DNA of 64,000 nucleotides from Halichondria panicea. Its lineage: Eukaryota; Porifera; Demospongiae; Suberitida; Halichondriidae. The notes under the pieces were generated by a model. That model had not been told where the DNA came from, did not search any database, and worked only from the letters and a program-made list of their open reading frames with translations. Shown in pieces: positions 1-11,838 of the stretch. A program made the position numbers and the translations under genes. The DNA lies in NCBI RefSeq assembly GCF_963675165.1, contig NC_087387.1:4490990-4554989 (forward strand), given 5' to 3'. How positions within the stretch are numbered: the stretch's first letter is position 1; each line of letters starts with the position of its first letter.

Positions 1-1
1 T

Positions 2-2116
2 GTTAAGACTGGTACAGCTGCAATAGACCCCCAATACACGTACGTTGCAAACGGTTCCCTGGGTATTACCGGACTGGGAGGACAAAATGTTACACTTCAA
101 TTAGATGTAGCTGGCAATCGAGATTGGCGTATAAAAGTTGAACTGGTTATTGAGGAATGTCCTATTGGGTACATAGCACAGAACGTCTTTGTCAACATAT
201 CATCCAACGAAACAGACTCGATCAAAGAGACTAAATGCGAATGTATTGGCGGAAACGAATTGTACACATTCGGAGGAAACTTGATTTGTAATAAAGTGGA
301 TATGACATCGAAAATTCATAATGGTTTCTGGATTGGACATATAGAAAACGTACCAGGTATTTCAAACGACACATTATATATGGGTATGTTACTACTAAAG
401 AACATTTCAGAGAGTTATTTAACCCTCAATCATTCTAACGATACGCAATGCAGGTACTTGAATCGTACAGGTACGCTGTGTGGTAAATGTTTAGAGGGTT
501 ATTCCGTTGCAGTGAATACTTACTCCTACGATTGTATTTTATGCAATAACCACACGAACCTTGTCCAAAATGCCTTGGTATACGTTGCGCTGACCTACTT
601 GCCTTACTTGATTTTGTTTCTACTAATAATCTTCCTTAACATCAATTTAATGAGTGGGTCTTTATCTGGGTTTATCCTCTATGCCCAGTTAATCGGTTCG
701 GGCGTACTAGAGCTAACAATCGATCGCCTTCCTAGCCAAAAATATGCTTACTACCTTCAGAGAGTGTATCGGATGTCGTATGGTGTTTTCAATCTCAATT
801 CCTTCTCCGGGATATTGTCTCCGTTTTGTGTTAGCGAAGATTCTAACACTCTAGGAGTGATTAGCTTAGACTACGGTGTCGCTATTTTCCCACTAGTAGT
901 GATAATCGTTATTTGGCTAGTCGTAAGTCTAGTGGACAGGTGTAACTTGCGGAGGGCAAAAAATCGATCTCTACAAACTTTTGCCAGTGTACAAGGGAAT
1001 AGTGAATCAAGTACCAGTCGAAAAATTGGAGAATCAATTAAGAAAATGTTCTCTCGCAATTTTATTCACGCTTTTGTTGGATTCATATATCTATCTTACA
1101 CCAAGATGAGCCTTGCCGCCACTCTCACCTTGACAACAGTTGGAGTATTCAATCAAAATGGAACCTACGTCACCTCTACACGCCTGATCTACTACGCTAG
1201 TCAGTATTACTTCGGACAAAATGAATATCTCTATCCGTACGGTGTAATAGCAATTACTGTGTACATTATCGCTGTTGCACTGCCCTTCGCTTTGTTAGGT
1301 GGTCTAGATTTCGTCAATTGGCTCACTGGTCTGGAAAAGTGTGTTCTGATGAGAAAATTATGGCCGAGTCTAACGATCAACTCTTTCTTAGATGCGATGC
1401 GTGATTGTTACCGGCCCAATCGACGTTACTTTGCAGGGATCTACTTTCTCTTTCGACTTGTAATGCTAATGATTTTCGCATTCTCCTCCAAACTACTCAC
1501 ACTAGTCTTGTGCCAGCTCCTGTTAATTTTCCTAATGGTTGTCGTGGTTGCAATAATGCTACCTTATAAAGAGATGCTTCACAATTTTATCGATATTCTA
1601 CTCCTCCTCAACATGGCAGCAATTACCCTCATTTCAATCTATCTCTACTCCGCTCCTTCCGACAATGGTAGTACCTACCCCTTTGAATTATACATTTTTG
1701 GTACCATTTTAATCTGGTTGCCAATGGTATATCTACTTATCTATATCTGCTCCTTTTGTCTACGAAAAACAAAAGCGTATAAAACGGCCACAGAGAAGTT
1801 TCTGGCCCACCGTGCAGTTCTGTTCTTATACAAACATTTCTCAAATTTGGAGCTTTACAGAGAGATACAACAGCAAAGCATGGTTCGTATCGTCGCCAAT
1901 GCTAGGGCCAATGGCCACGACAACAATGGAGTGTACGGACATATAACTGATAATGAGGCAGATATGACTGAATCAATGATGCTGTTAAATAGAGCTGGAG
2001 AGCGTAATTTATACCGACCAGCAAATCCGAAAATAACTAAGTCTACTGTGTCTGTGGTTCATGACACGAGTGGTATGGCTGATGTAAAGGGCCGGTATGG
2101 GATCAACGATACATAG
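2..2116 (+). CDS. beta-helix family surface protein with Cys-rich module and multi-pass C-terminus (5'-truncated by window edge)
   Basis: The frame is open from base 2 to the TAG at 2114-2116, so about 704 C-terminal residues are present and the start lies outside the window. The N-terminal part has a beta-sandwich-like stretch, then a Cys-rich region beginning CPIG (about residue 50), a CEC motif, and a GTLCGKC motif near residue 160. After it come about eight hydrophobic segments separated by polar loops, consistent with a multi-pass membrane domain, and a roughly 100-residue polar tail. The same order (CPIG, CDC, GVLCGEC, then membrane segments) occurs in the gene at 43411-47964, which still has its beta-helix repeats, so both belong to one family. 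By analogy the missing N-terminus should carry a signal peptide and polymorphic-membrane-protein-type repeats. Function is unknown; a cell-surface role is inferred. No lesion is visible here. Confidence 0.8.
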   Translation, partial: VKTGTAAIDPQYTYVANGSLGITGLGGQNVTLQLDVAGNRDWRIKVELVIEECPIGYIAQNVFVNISSNETDSIKETKCECIGGNELYTFGGNLICNKVDMTSKIHNGFWIGHIENVPGISNDTLYMGMLLLKNISESYLTLNHSNDTQCRYLNRTGTLCGKCLEGYSVAVNTYSYDCILCNNHTNLVQNALVYVALTYLPYLILFLLIIFLNINLMSGSLSGFILYAQLIGSGVLELTIDRLPSQKYAYYLQRVYRMSYGVFNLNSFSGILSPFCVSEDSNTLGVISLDYGVAIFPLVVIIVIWLVVSLVDRCNLRRAKNRSLQTFASVQGNSESSTSRKIGESIKKMFSRNFIHAFVGFIYLSYTKMSLAATLTLTTVGVFNQNGTYVTSTRLIYYASQYYFGQNEYLYPYGVIAITVYIIAVALPFALLGGLDFVNWLTGLEKCVLMRKLWPSLTINSFLDAMRDCYRPNRRYFAGIYFLFRLVMLMIFAFSSKLLTLVLCQLLLIFLMVVVVAIMLPYKEMLHNFIDILLLLNMAAITLISIYLYSAPSDNGSTYPFELYIFGTILIWLPMVYLLIYICSFCLRKTKAYKTATEKFLAHRAVLFLYKHFSNLELYREIQQQSMVRIVANARANGHDNNGVYGHITDNEADMTESMMLLNRAGERNLYRPANPKITKSTVSVVHDTSGMADVKGRYGINDT

Positions 2117-3107
2117 GAATTAAACAAACGTACGTACGTGTGTGTGTGCATGTGACTATAAGCTATGGACATCAGGATTGCAATATATATATAGGCCTAT
2201 ACTCTCTTGTACAAATTGTATTGTTCTTACGATTGTACCATGTGTTCTTTTTGTACGTCACATATTTTTATACGTTACATTACGTGTTACATTACATACA
2301 CTACTTTTGTTTGCACTGCTGTCGTGAAAATATTTTAATTCTGAGTGAAATTGTAAACTGCATGTGACAATTGACACGCAGTACGTACTGAAGTCCTATA
2401 CTAAACTAGATATCTATATATCAATATTATTATATGTGGTCCTACACTATGATATATGAAGCACTTTAGGAAAACATCATCTACTGCATGAATGATAGCA
2501 TACGTTTTGCTCTCTGACCCTGACCAGTAATTGGTTGGCATTCGCAAAAATAATTATGAGCCAGAAAATTCCGTATCTGTAATAAATATGTTGTACACCC
2601 TATATATATATAGGCGAAGAAAAAAACTGAATCGCTAGATTTTGAGCCCATTTATAGCATTAATTTAGGGTATAGTTTTATGTTTCAGATACGTCAACTT
2701 GGCGTAATTATTCTTCTACATGTAGATTCTGCACGTATGATACTCGTCTCAACACCAACACCAACACCAATACCAACACTGTTGTGTTGGTGTTGACGAA
2801 TATTGCAACACCTTCACCCTCAATATTAAGTGTATAATTATTTTAAGTGACGATGATGATTATTGGTGTGGCAGTGCCATAGGAAATGGTCGTCTAAACG
2901 TACCATGAACACTCCTATACATGTATAAGGATAGCTATAATCATTCAGCAAAGCAACAATAAACATAGCCTTATTGGAACTATCTGCATGTGTGGTCCAT
3001 AGAATATTTAATGAGTATTATAGATGGGTTGATCATGCATTTTGAACTCTTAAATTACAAAGCTGGCCTTATACAGTTAGTCTTTGAGTCAAGAACCTGC
3101 TATCAGT
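2117..3107. other. intergenic spacer
   Basis: No convincing coding exon. It holds AT-rich sequence, an AATAAA-like signal near 2581 that could serve the upstream gene, and a CAACAC-rich stretch at 2750-2795 whose two ends pair as a 12-bp stem hairpin. The 75-codon open frame at 2140-2367 is low-complexity and unlike a protein. Confidence 0.6.
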
Positions 3108-6100
3108 ATGGCCTCATGCCATTCTGTGTACCTGCAAGCCTTTACTGAGTTGTATCCAGATTTGATAGGAAATTTGAAGTCTGGAGTTTTTGATATAACT
3201 GATCAAGCATATTCGAAGTTTCTTATTTCCATTGATGTTAAGGACGAGATCACAAGTAGAACATCTGGTAAAACAGAAACAGAACGAACAAGAATTCTTC
3301 TAGACGCTATACAAGCCAAAATTTCAGAATCTGATGTTTATTACCAATTCCTTGAAATTTTACAGGAAGACAAAGCCTTCAATGAAGTTGCTTGCAAATT
3401 TGAAGCCAAAGTCCAGGCACAAGAAGAACAGAAAGGTGCATGAGTTCTACTCAACGAAAGGCATGCCTGTATTCTTATATATACTCTCTCCCGTGATATC
3501 GTACAATTGCCGGACGTATAATGGGAATTATTTTGTGTGGCCATTTGGTGACTTGCATGCGTCTGCTGCTTAGCTCTTTAATATTGACGGTTGGTGGTAT
3601 ATAATTTTGGTGATATTCGTACCAACTCGACAATTACAATGCTCGTCAAATTTTCCCGTTCTCCGGTATAACTTTGATTTGGTTGGACATTCTTAACCAG
3701 CATATTTAACCAGCATAATTTTATAATCCAATCGCACACAGGCAGCCTATCTTCTGCTATCGAGACACCTGGTCAAAATCGACACGTAAATCGAGAGTAC
3801 TCTATTCTTGTTCACAAGAAATGCCAATGGAATCGATACCTACAAGATTCTTACACTATGAACAAGTTTATCAGGTTGCTTAAAAGGAATGGTTTACTGA
3901 CCAAAAATCAGAGCAGGCGCAGCAGGAAGAGTTTTGAGCAATTATTTGATTGTATGCTGTCCCTTGTGAAAAAAGACCCCTTCAAATTGAGATCTTTCAC
4001 TGAACTCTTGGAAACGATTACCAGTGAGCAACTAGAGCTGGAGTCTGCAGTACGTTGTGAAACAGAACTGGCTGATCAATATACAGGTATTTAGTTCCTA
4101 TAACCATACATAATTATAATTTTTTTATAATAATTATAGAGCCTAATGGATATCACATACACCAGGCCAGAAACAATATCAAGAATAAAACTTACTGGAA
4201 AACACTGGGTAAGCTGACTTTATCTGTATAAATTCCAGTGCACTAATTATTACATTATGAGATTTATCATTTTTACTGCCAATGCTATATAGCATGCAGC
4301 TACAGTGTCTGTGAAAGTACAATTATACCCGAAAAAGTCGAGTACATAGTATAGTACTTGACAGTGTTATGTGAAGGTATCATTTTGTAGCTGCATTGTC
4401 TTATTATCAAATTACAGTTCTTAATAAAAAATAAAACTCTCTCACATGCGGCTATGATTATAGTAACCGGTGTCACTAATAATTATGATCTGCTCTATAA
4501 TCTGTCCTGTCTCATTTGAATCTATAGGTACAGTATTCACGGTGATACTATTCTTTGCAATACTCATAGTGTACGTGTTTGTCCCAAAGAACAGCAACGC
4601 TGGCAATGACAATGGATTCATATTACCAAATAGTACGGATCGGGTAGATAAAGGTAGTATTGATGTTTATAAGCAAACTATGAGTCACAATCTACCACGT
4701 AGAAGTAGCCCCTTCTTTGGCCGAGAAAATAATTTATCTAGATTGACAGAGATCTTGCTGAAAGGAAATTGTATTATAAATATCAATGGTCCACCAGCAT
4801 TCGGGAAATCATCTCTAGCTGTCAAACTAGGTTGAAACTTAATCGAAAACCACTCGGGAGTGTTTAAAGAAGTGCGCTATATTGATGTTGCCACAACAAG
4901 AATGTCGATATATTTGTGCTCACATCACTTCGAAAGTAAAAGAAGCACAATAAACCCAGGCAGCAAGGAGCCTAACTCAGTTGTAGCTTTGAATGATTCA
5001 GAATCGTCAGGCAGTTCTGGATCGGACACCGAACCGGACATATGCGAGTGGTCCAAAACTCGCACGTACAGAAGTTTATTAATACTAGACAATTGTGATT
5101 TTGTTTTACATGAAAGTCGACGTCAGGAATTCATTGATTTTATCAACAGCCAGTTGGATAGGTGTCATTATGGGAAGCTAAGCTTGGTCATAACCTCTCA
5201 GGAGCAATTGAACTTTTTGGATAACTGTTTTCAGAACTTTCCGATTGCTGAACTAGATCCAACGGATTCTGTGAACTTGCTACGACACCATATTCCAAAT
5301 TTGAATGATGAAATGGCTCAACAATTTTCTTCACTCGTTGGACACTGTCCACTTGCGCTGAAAGTTATTGAAAGACTTTTGGCAGCTAGAGGAATTGAAA
5401 ATATGGAGACCTTACTTAACAGTTTAAAGGAAAAGGCGTCTACCATCTCTAATAGAATAACAGATAATAAAGAACGTTTTAGGACGATAATGGACGTTGC
5501 ACATTCAAATCTTGATATTGAAAATCAAGAATGCAGTCTCATTGTCAGTTTCTTCCAAAGTTCTTTCGATTCGGAAATCGGAACAACAATCCTGTCTGGT
5601 ATTGTCAATCCGGACTGTGTTCAAAATATTGTTCAAAAGTCGTTTTTAGAAGAATATTTTGTTGCTAGTAAAACTCGATACACTATGCATAAACTTGTTC
5701 GGAGCTATTTTCAGGAGGTACACATCAATGATTCGTTTTATGTGCAAAACCGAAAATTATTTATTCAAAACTTTATTGCCAACTATTCTGACTACCTCAT
5801 TAGCATTATGAAAGATCGCTACAAATTCAAGAACATAACTGATGAAGAAAGCCACAGGTTCTTTTATCTGGAACATAAAAATATCAAGTATTTTTCCCAG
5901 GAATTGGTAATTAGTGCAATTAAAAAAATTAAACTCAATGACAACCATTTGATAGCATTGGCCATGCTTATCATTGAAAATATCTCAAATGGTTGGTTTG
6001 AGAAAGAGGTAGCATTTAAGTATTATTTCACTGATCACAACTTATATTGGAAACTCTGCCATTTCTCGTCAGTAGACATTTGTTCGCAGTTTATGTGGAA

Positions 6101-7052
6101 ACTACTTGTTTATAAAGGTATTCCACATTGTACTAGATATTTTGAAAACGATCTCTCTCCTGTATTGTATTTTCGAATTTTAAACTTCTTTTTAGACGAG
6201 AAACCTGATTGTGAAATATTTGCTTGTAAAAACTTAACATTTCTAACGCATAGAGGTACGTTATCTCTGATTGCGGAGCAAGTAGAGAAATCAGGAAATG
6301 GTGAAGAAAAGCATTTACTGTCGATATTAGAAACTGTACTTTTGTGCTGTACGAATTTGTGGGTCAGAAACTCAATACAAGTCATAAAGTATGCATATTC
6401 TTTAATACTGAGCGCACTACCCATGTTCATGTCATCATGTGTGATATTCTTAACAATGTGGTGGTTCAAAGCAGTAACTTGTTCCAGTTTCAAGGAAAGC
6501 GTAACGTTTTTGAAAAATCATTTTATGTTGTGCTGTTTTCTCAACTGGCTGGAACATACTTGCGTGCCAAATCAAATCAATTTTTGTGTTTTAGATATCT
6601 TCATAATTTTACTATTATTATTACTAATTGTTATCATCGTAATGGTTAAGAATCTAAGGCCAAAATGCATACACCACAGGAATGTGTATACGAAATGTCT
6701 TACAAATGTTTTAGTGACGATAGATGTGCTTGTAATTGGAGCATATGCTAGAATTTTGTATTTTTTTTACTGTCACTTACTTTTTTCAATGCTTGTGCAC
6801 TGCTTTGTGATATTTGTATCCAAGAAAAAAAGAGTGAAATATACTAAAGATTCTGACAAACATTCAGAGCAGCTGCTTGATGATAGTGATTTATTAGATT
6901 ATGATTTTCTTGGATTCGTAGTAGTACTGACGATTGTTATTGCACTACTTATTGCTTTTGTGTTACCGTACTATGCGATTAATGCTATATTCTATTCGAT
7001 TAGTTGGCTTAGTAATCCAACAACTGTTTCTGACATAGGAGTCTTAAATTGA
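3108..7052 (+). pseudogene. membrane-anchored CARD-like / NB-ARC STAND protein gene, four exons, one in-frame TGA
   Basis: Exons 3108-3435, 3742-4086, 4140-4208 and 4528-7052 all join in phase 1 with GT-AG borders and total 1089 codons. Exon 1 encodes a helical CARD/death-fold-like domain (residues about 1-105). Exon 2 encodes a second helical segment of the same kind (about 150-220). Exon 4 opens with one hydrophobic helix (about 248-268), then an NB-ARC-type ATPase: P-loop GPPAFGKSS (335-343), Walker B-like LLILDNCD (about 431-438), a VITSQE sensor and a CPLALKVI GLPL-type motif. The last 200 residues contain about four further hydrophobic segments. CARD plus NB-ARC is the Apaf-1/NLR plan, where nucleotide-driven oligomers recruit death-fold partners; membrane anchoring at both ends is not the usual form. 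Codon 350 (4833-4835) is TGA, 14 residues after the start of the P-loop, followed by 733 open codons. This is a recent nonsense mutation, a base error or an allele. No LRR or WD40 repeats were recognised. Confidence 0.75.
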
Positions 7053-7186
7053 TTATATTTATGTGCTAGATCTATGGAGTGTATTATGCCCGTGCTTATC
7101 ACTATACCAATAGTTTTCTGAATCAATGAAATTCAACATTTATTTGCAAATTACTGGCTAGCAATAATTATAACGAATGATTAACT

Positions 7187-8265
7187 AAAAGTCCACTACA
7201 AAGAGGAGACAAGAGAATAGGATGGGTCCAATGAGTGCTCCCTATACATATGGTGAGCCTTTTGTTTCAAAATGGCGATACAAAATACCATGTGTTGGTG
7301 TCCCAAAAATCAACTCGATTTGTTTTATCAACTCGATTTTATCGACTTTATCTGGTAGGGATCGACTCGATGTGTTATATCAACTCGATTTTATCTAGGT
7401 AAGGATCGACTCGATGTGTTTATCAACTCGATTTTATCTAGGTAAGGATCGACTCGATGTGTTTTATCAACTCGATTTTATCCAGGTAAGGATCGACTCG
7501 ATGTGTTTTATCAACTCGATTTTATCCAGGTAAGGATCGACTCGATGTGTTTTATCAACTCGATTTCGAGAGGATCGACTCGATTCCAGGCCGCTGGGGG
7601 AAAAGGCGAGTTTTGAGGGCGGCTTGATATCTAGGCTATCTATGGCTGTACTCACAAAGGCGCTAGGCTCAGACAAGGCACTGAGACTCTTGAGGCCACA
7701 GGCAGGCCTACAGCAGGTCAGAGTAGCTGACCTTCCAGGTACGTCTGCAGAAGGTCACAGCAGCTTACTTGTGCTAGATCACAGTAAATTAAATCACTAA
7801 ATGCTTGTCTACTTGACTCTTGAGTTCATGAAACATAGCAAGTAGCTACTGTGTGATCTCAGGCTCAGAAGGTCCCCATCTGAGCTACTCTGAGCTGCTG
7901 TAGGCGTGCATGTGGCCTCAAGAGTCTCAGTGCAGTGCCCCTTGTCTGAGCCTAGCGCCTTTGTTGCAAGAGTATAGCCTCGATATCAAGCCGCCCTCGA
8001 AACTCGCTTTTTTCCCCCAGCGGCCTGGAATCGAGTTGATAAAACACATCGAGTCGATCCTTACCTGGATAAAATCGAGTTGATAAAACACATCGAGTCG
8101 ATCCCTACCAGATAAAGTCGATAAAATCGAGTTGATAAAACAAATCGAGTTGATTTTTGGGACACCAACACATGGTATTTTGTATCGCCATTTTGAAACA
8201 AAAGGCTCACTATATATACAGACCAGCAAAGTAGATACCTCCAGCAATGGCCAGACCAGTCAGGT
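7187..8265 (-). pseudogene. stray TMEM245 last-exon copy split by a foldback element
   Basis: Bases 8219-8265 and 7187-7243 are two halves of a sequence closely matching the last coding exon of TMEM245 (30088-30223, minus strand). The intact exon runs straight from one half to the other; here about 970 bp of inverted-repeat DNA lie between them. The remnant stands 13 kb from the nearest other copy and has no neighbouring TMEM245 exons, so it is non-functional. It shows that the 3' end of TMEM245 was dispersed beyond the tandem array. Confidence 0.85.
7253..8210. mobile_element. foldback / long inverted-repeat element
   Basis: The left end GTGAGCCTTTTGTTTC is matched by its reverse complement at the right end, and pairing continues inward for at least 300 bp per arm (roughly 7253-7690 with 7895-8210). 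The arms contain tandem units of about 45 bp built on GATCGACTCGATGTG and ATCAACTCGATTTTATC; the left arm has more units than the right. An unpaired centre of about 200 bp remains. Both ends are flanked by TA-rich steps. No transposase is encoded, so it is a non-autonomous foldback element or large MITE. Confidence 0.85.
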
Positions 8266-8824
8266 ACATTCTAAGATGGGGGGGGATGATTATCATAAGT
8301 GAACAGCATAATTATAGCATCGTCATGCACCGTATTATACTGGAAAAGCTTTGTGAATGAGACAAATCAGCAGATTTGTCTCTTCACGATCTATCCATTG
8401 CGTTCTGGAAAGTATCGTAATACCAGTTTTGCAATTTTATTTTTCACAAAACATTCTAGTAGATCTACAGTAGAATCTCAATCCATTAACGACCACCTCC
8501 AAAGACCAACCACATGATATAAAACGGCCAAGAGCTTAGGTTCTGTTGAAACTATAAGGTAAAGCACCTCTCAGGAATGGTCACCTCTCTATACTCCGTA
8601 CAACGAGCAGCTTTCTAGTCCCCAATCAGCTTTAGTAATAAATAACCTCCCAGAACTTTCTTCTTTCTTTCTTTACAGAAAATTACTGCTGAGATTGTTT
8701 TGCACAATCGTGAAAACCTATCTGTAGCTGGTCCCTATACAGCCTTTTCAAACTTGTAATAACTCTAAGATTCACTTATTGCATGTCCACTACATCAGAA
8801 TTATGGCAGTAAACCTCCGAGAAC

Positions 8825-9120
8825 GTAGACTCGCAAGCCGTCACTGCTGCAGGCGAACAGTAGACTGGTCAAACTCCGTGTTGAGACTCGTGTTGCACAG
8901 TCAGCATATCAGAAAATATTTTAAGTGGCTGCGGTTTTCGTGACGTCAGTATACTGCATGTGATACGTAGAGTTTTCTAGTGAAACGTCACTATCATTGA
9001 TCTTGTGGTAACCGCATGCGGTTAGTTGCCACAAATATCGTGGCAAACGTTACACGAGTCTCAACACGGAGTTTGACCAGTCTACTGTTCGCCTGCAACA
9101 GTGACGGCTTGCGAGTCTAC
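8825..9120. mobile_element. MITE with about 75-bp terminal inverted repeats and target-site duplication
   Basis: The left arm begins GTAGACTCGCAAGCCG and the right arm ends with its reverse complement; the arms pair over roughly 75-80 bp with few mismatches around a central part of about 140 bp. The flanking heptamer CGAGAAC occurs at 8818-8824 and again at 9121-9127, a direct target-site duplication. There is no coding capacity. Confidence 0.9.
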
Positions 9121-9191
9121 CGAGAACGAGGGTAAAGCCCCGAGGCCAAGGATGGCTTCCATAAATTCGAATGAAGTGGACAATAAGTTAT

Positions 9192-9307
9192 AGTTATAAC
9201 ACGGGCACGAGGGATGTATGGAATATATTGCACTGAAGCACGAGGGCGCCAGCCCCGAGGGCTGAGTGCAATATATGCCATGCAGCCCGAGTGCACGTGT
9301 TATAACT
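9192..9307. repeat. imperfect inverted repeat
   Basis: The stretch starts AGTTATAACACG and ends CGTGTTATAACT, with about 43-bp arms that also share ATATTGCACT; the loop is short. It is probably a small MITE. A related motif, a short repeated TGCAATATGA string, follows near 9918-9945. Confidence 0.7.
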
Positions 9308-10837
9308 AGTTTATATCTCGAGGGCATAGCAACATAACACTGTCCTAGTAACACATTATAAACAGCACAAAAAAAGACAGAAACAACTCTAGACACAGCT
9401 CCATCTCTTCTCTCTTCTAGACGCCAGTATCTGCAGCGTATAAGATTGGCATGACCGACGAATGGCTTGACACAAAATTGTTGGAGTCTGCAAAACAGCC
9501 CCGCCCCACTTACTGCTGCAAAGAAACAGCCCCACCCCACTACTCAGTGAATACATGTATTAGCTGCTGGTCTACGCTCGGCCTCATAACCAAGCCAAGA
9601 AAGCTCGCTTCTACACTGCTGCAAAACAGCTCATGCCCCCAGCAAAAAGAGCCACTTCTAGTGCTACGGTGAAGCAGAATTGACATGCATCACGATGTCG
9701 AGGACTAGGTCGATCTAGGAACACAGAATCTTCCACAAAATGAATCTTGGACAATTTTAAAACCTGCATGGTTGCAAGAAGAAACTCCAGCAGTGCTGAA
9801 CATTCATTCCTGCATGGCTGGACATACTTTGATACTTGTTATTTCTCATGCGTATTAATTTAATTTTAATTTAATTGTCTGTCTAATTGCCAGAGGGGCG
9901 TTTTGCGGTCAGTGCAATATGACTTTGCGGTCAGTGCAATATGAAGCATATTGCACTTGGCAACAACGTAGCAACGGGATATAATTATTATAATTATGTT
10001 ATATACTCACTGCATGCATGGAATGAATAATGCTTGCTATACTTACCTTGGATACAACTATCAAAACGACTGACAAGCTTTGTGCGGCAGCGTGGTAGTT
10101 AAACCCCACCCAGTTGCTATGATACAGACCCCAAGTAGAATATATTATTTGCAGCAAGAATTGACTCATAGAGCATAATTATACATAGCCATGTGGTTGG
10201 CAATCGAAACCTCTCAACAAAGATCACCTCTCTATAACGGTAAAAAGGAAAGGCTTCCCCAATGTTTTATAGAGGTCCACTGTAAGTGGGTAACTGTTGT
10301 ATTATAGGCCTAAAGGATAAAATGCACCCATCAACAATCGACACAATCTGTTTAATAGATACAATCGTATGATGACTGTGCTATTAGTGACTGGAGTTTG
10401 ACAGCAATTAATCTTGTATCAGTAATTGCACGGGGGTTTGTTTTCGAATAACGGCCGCGCCAGAAAATGTTGCAGAGAACTGCATTCATAAATAGGCCTT
10501 GGCAAATTATGTTTTTGACTATTCTCTGTACCCATTACTCCAAGGGTGATCGGATTAACGAGTCTACTATACATAGCTAACATCAATGACAGATACTACA
10601 TGTGTATATAGCTGATATATACCTGATGAAGCTGTGAGATAAATGTACAGTATACAAACCTCTGACCGTAATAATGGTGCCATGAACAGTACACGTGGCC
10701 GGCACCCTACAAGTCCTTATAGATAGATTGTCTTTAGTGCGTGCGGTATTTGAAAGGTTACAAAGTTTTATATTGCTTAATTCCGAAGAATTTTATCTGG
10801 ACCTTCCGCTATACTGGGTAAAATAAAACATGCATGC

Positions 10838-11160
10838 TTAGGTACAAGAATAAGAGCAGAAGCTGTTGTGTAACGTTAAACAGTGCCATACCATGATATA
10901 TAGCTGAGAATAGCTAATAGAACTAAAGCACTGCATGAAGTGCAAACCCTCGGCATTAATTTGGAGTTTAGTGTAGTCTATACATGCAAGGTTCGAGCTT
11001 CTTAGTGTTTGCTTACTTTTATTGGCGAAGATTAACTCAAAATCTGCCAAACTTAAAACTACTACCTTTGTGTTGAGGCTATCCATGGTACAAACACAGC
11101 GCTATCACATCCAAGTGAGCAGACTCAGAACGACAGACAGATGACCATAACTGACCGACT
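10838..11160. repeat. dispersed repeat family X, copy 1
   Basis: This sequence of about 320 bp recurs in the window: reverse-complemented at 21800-22135 and 38495-38700, and in the same orientation at 55975-56117 continuing at 62045-62103. Shared landmarks are CGGCATTAATTTGGAG, GCTATCCATGGTACAA and a CAGACAGA-rich end. It has no coding capacity. It matters because it is the empty site for the LTR retrotransposon in the kinase intron. Confidence 0.75.
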
Positions 11161-11838
11161 ACTATAGTGTATATCCCGTAGCGCGCCTCGGATTAATTAA
11201 GATATCACACGCAGTACTGCAATCCTAATAAAAGCACCGCGGGTGCTGATGCCTCGGTGAATGTGTCAAAGTTACGTAACATAAAGCCAAGAGTTCATAA
11301 TGAAGGTCTATTATAAACTCTTGATAAAGCTACTATAATTATAGCTAATATTAACATTAAACAGCTAATATGTAATTGCTAATTGCTAATACACATGATA
11401 TAATTATTATGATTATCATGATGAACAATTTTTGCATCAGGCTAATCACAGGGAAACTCAAAATAGTGGGAAATGATTGATCATGATTGTTGCTCAAAAA
11501 GATGCCAAAAATACACAAAGGGCTGCTGCATCAGTAGAGCCTTGCAGCTCTCTTCTCACTCTTGCAGCTATTACCAATAGCTAATATAGCGGTCTAGTGC
11601 AGAGCTATAACTACTAAGTATAGAGTAGCAACACTCCATGCATGGACAAGTTTTTGCTACGCACTATTCTGAAAAGGCTGCATGCAATGGCATTCCAAGT
11701 AACTATATAGGCATAACTCGAGAACAAAGCATTATTTTCATGTTTTGTGAATCCAAAATCCAAGAAAACGTTACTGAAGCCTCTTATACTTGCAGTTCAT
11801 TAGCAGCTCTATATTATCAGTCTATACACACAAACACT

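Noticed and set aside
4831-4860. A 30-bp GT...AG stretch that would remove the TGA of the NB-ARC gene if it were an intron.
   Set aside because: Thirty bases is below the size spliced in animals, and the bases on both sides and within encode residues that continue the expected post-P-loop helix. A nonsense codon is the better reading.
9082-9540. 152-codon minus-strand open frame.
   Set aside because: It runs through a MITE arm and an inverted repeat and has no protein-like pattern.
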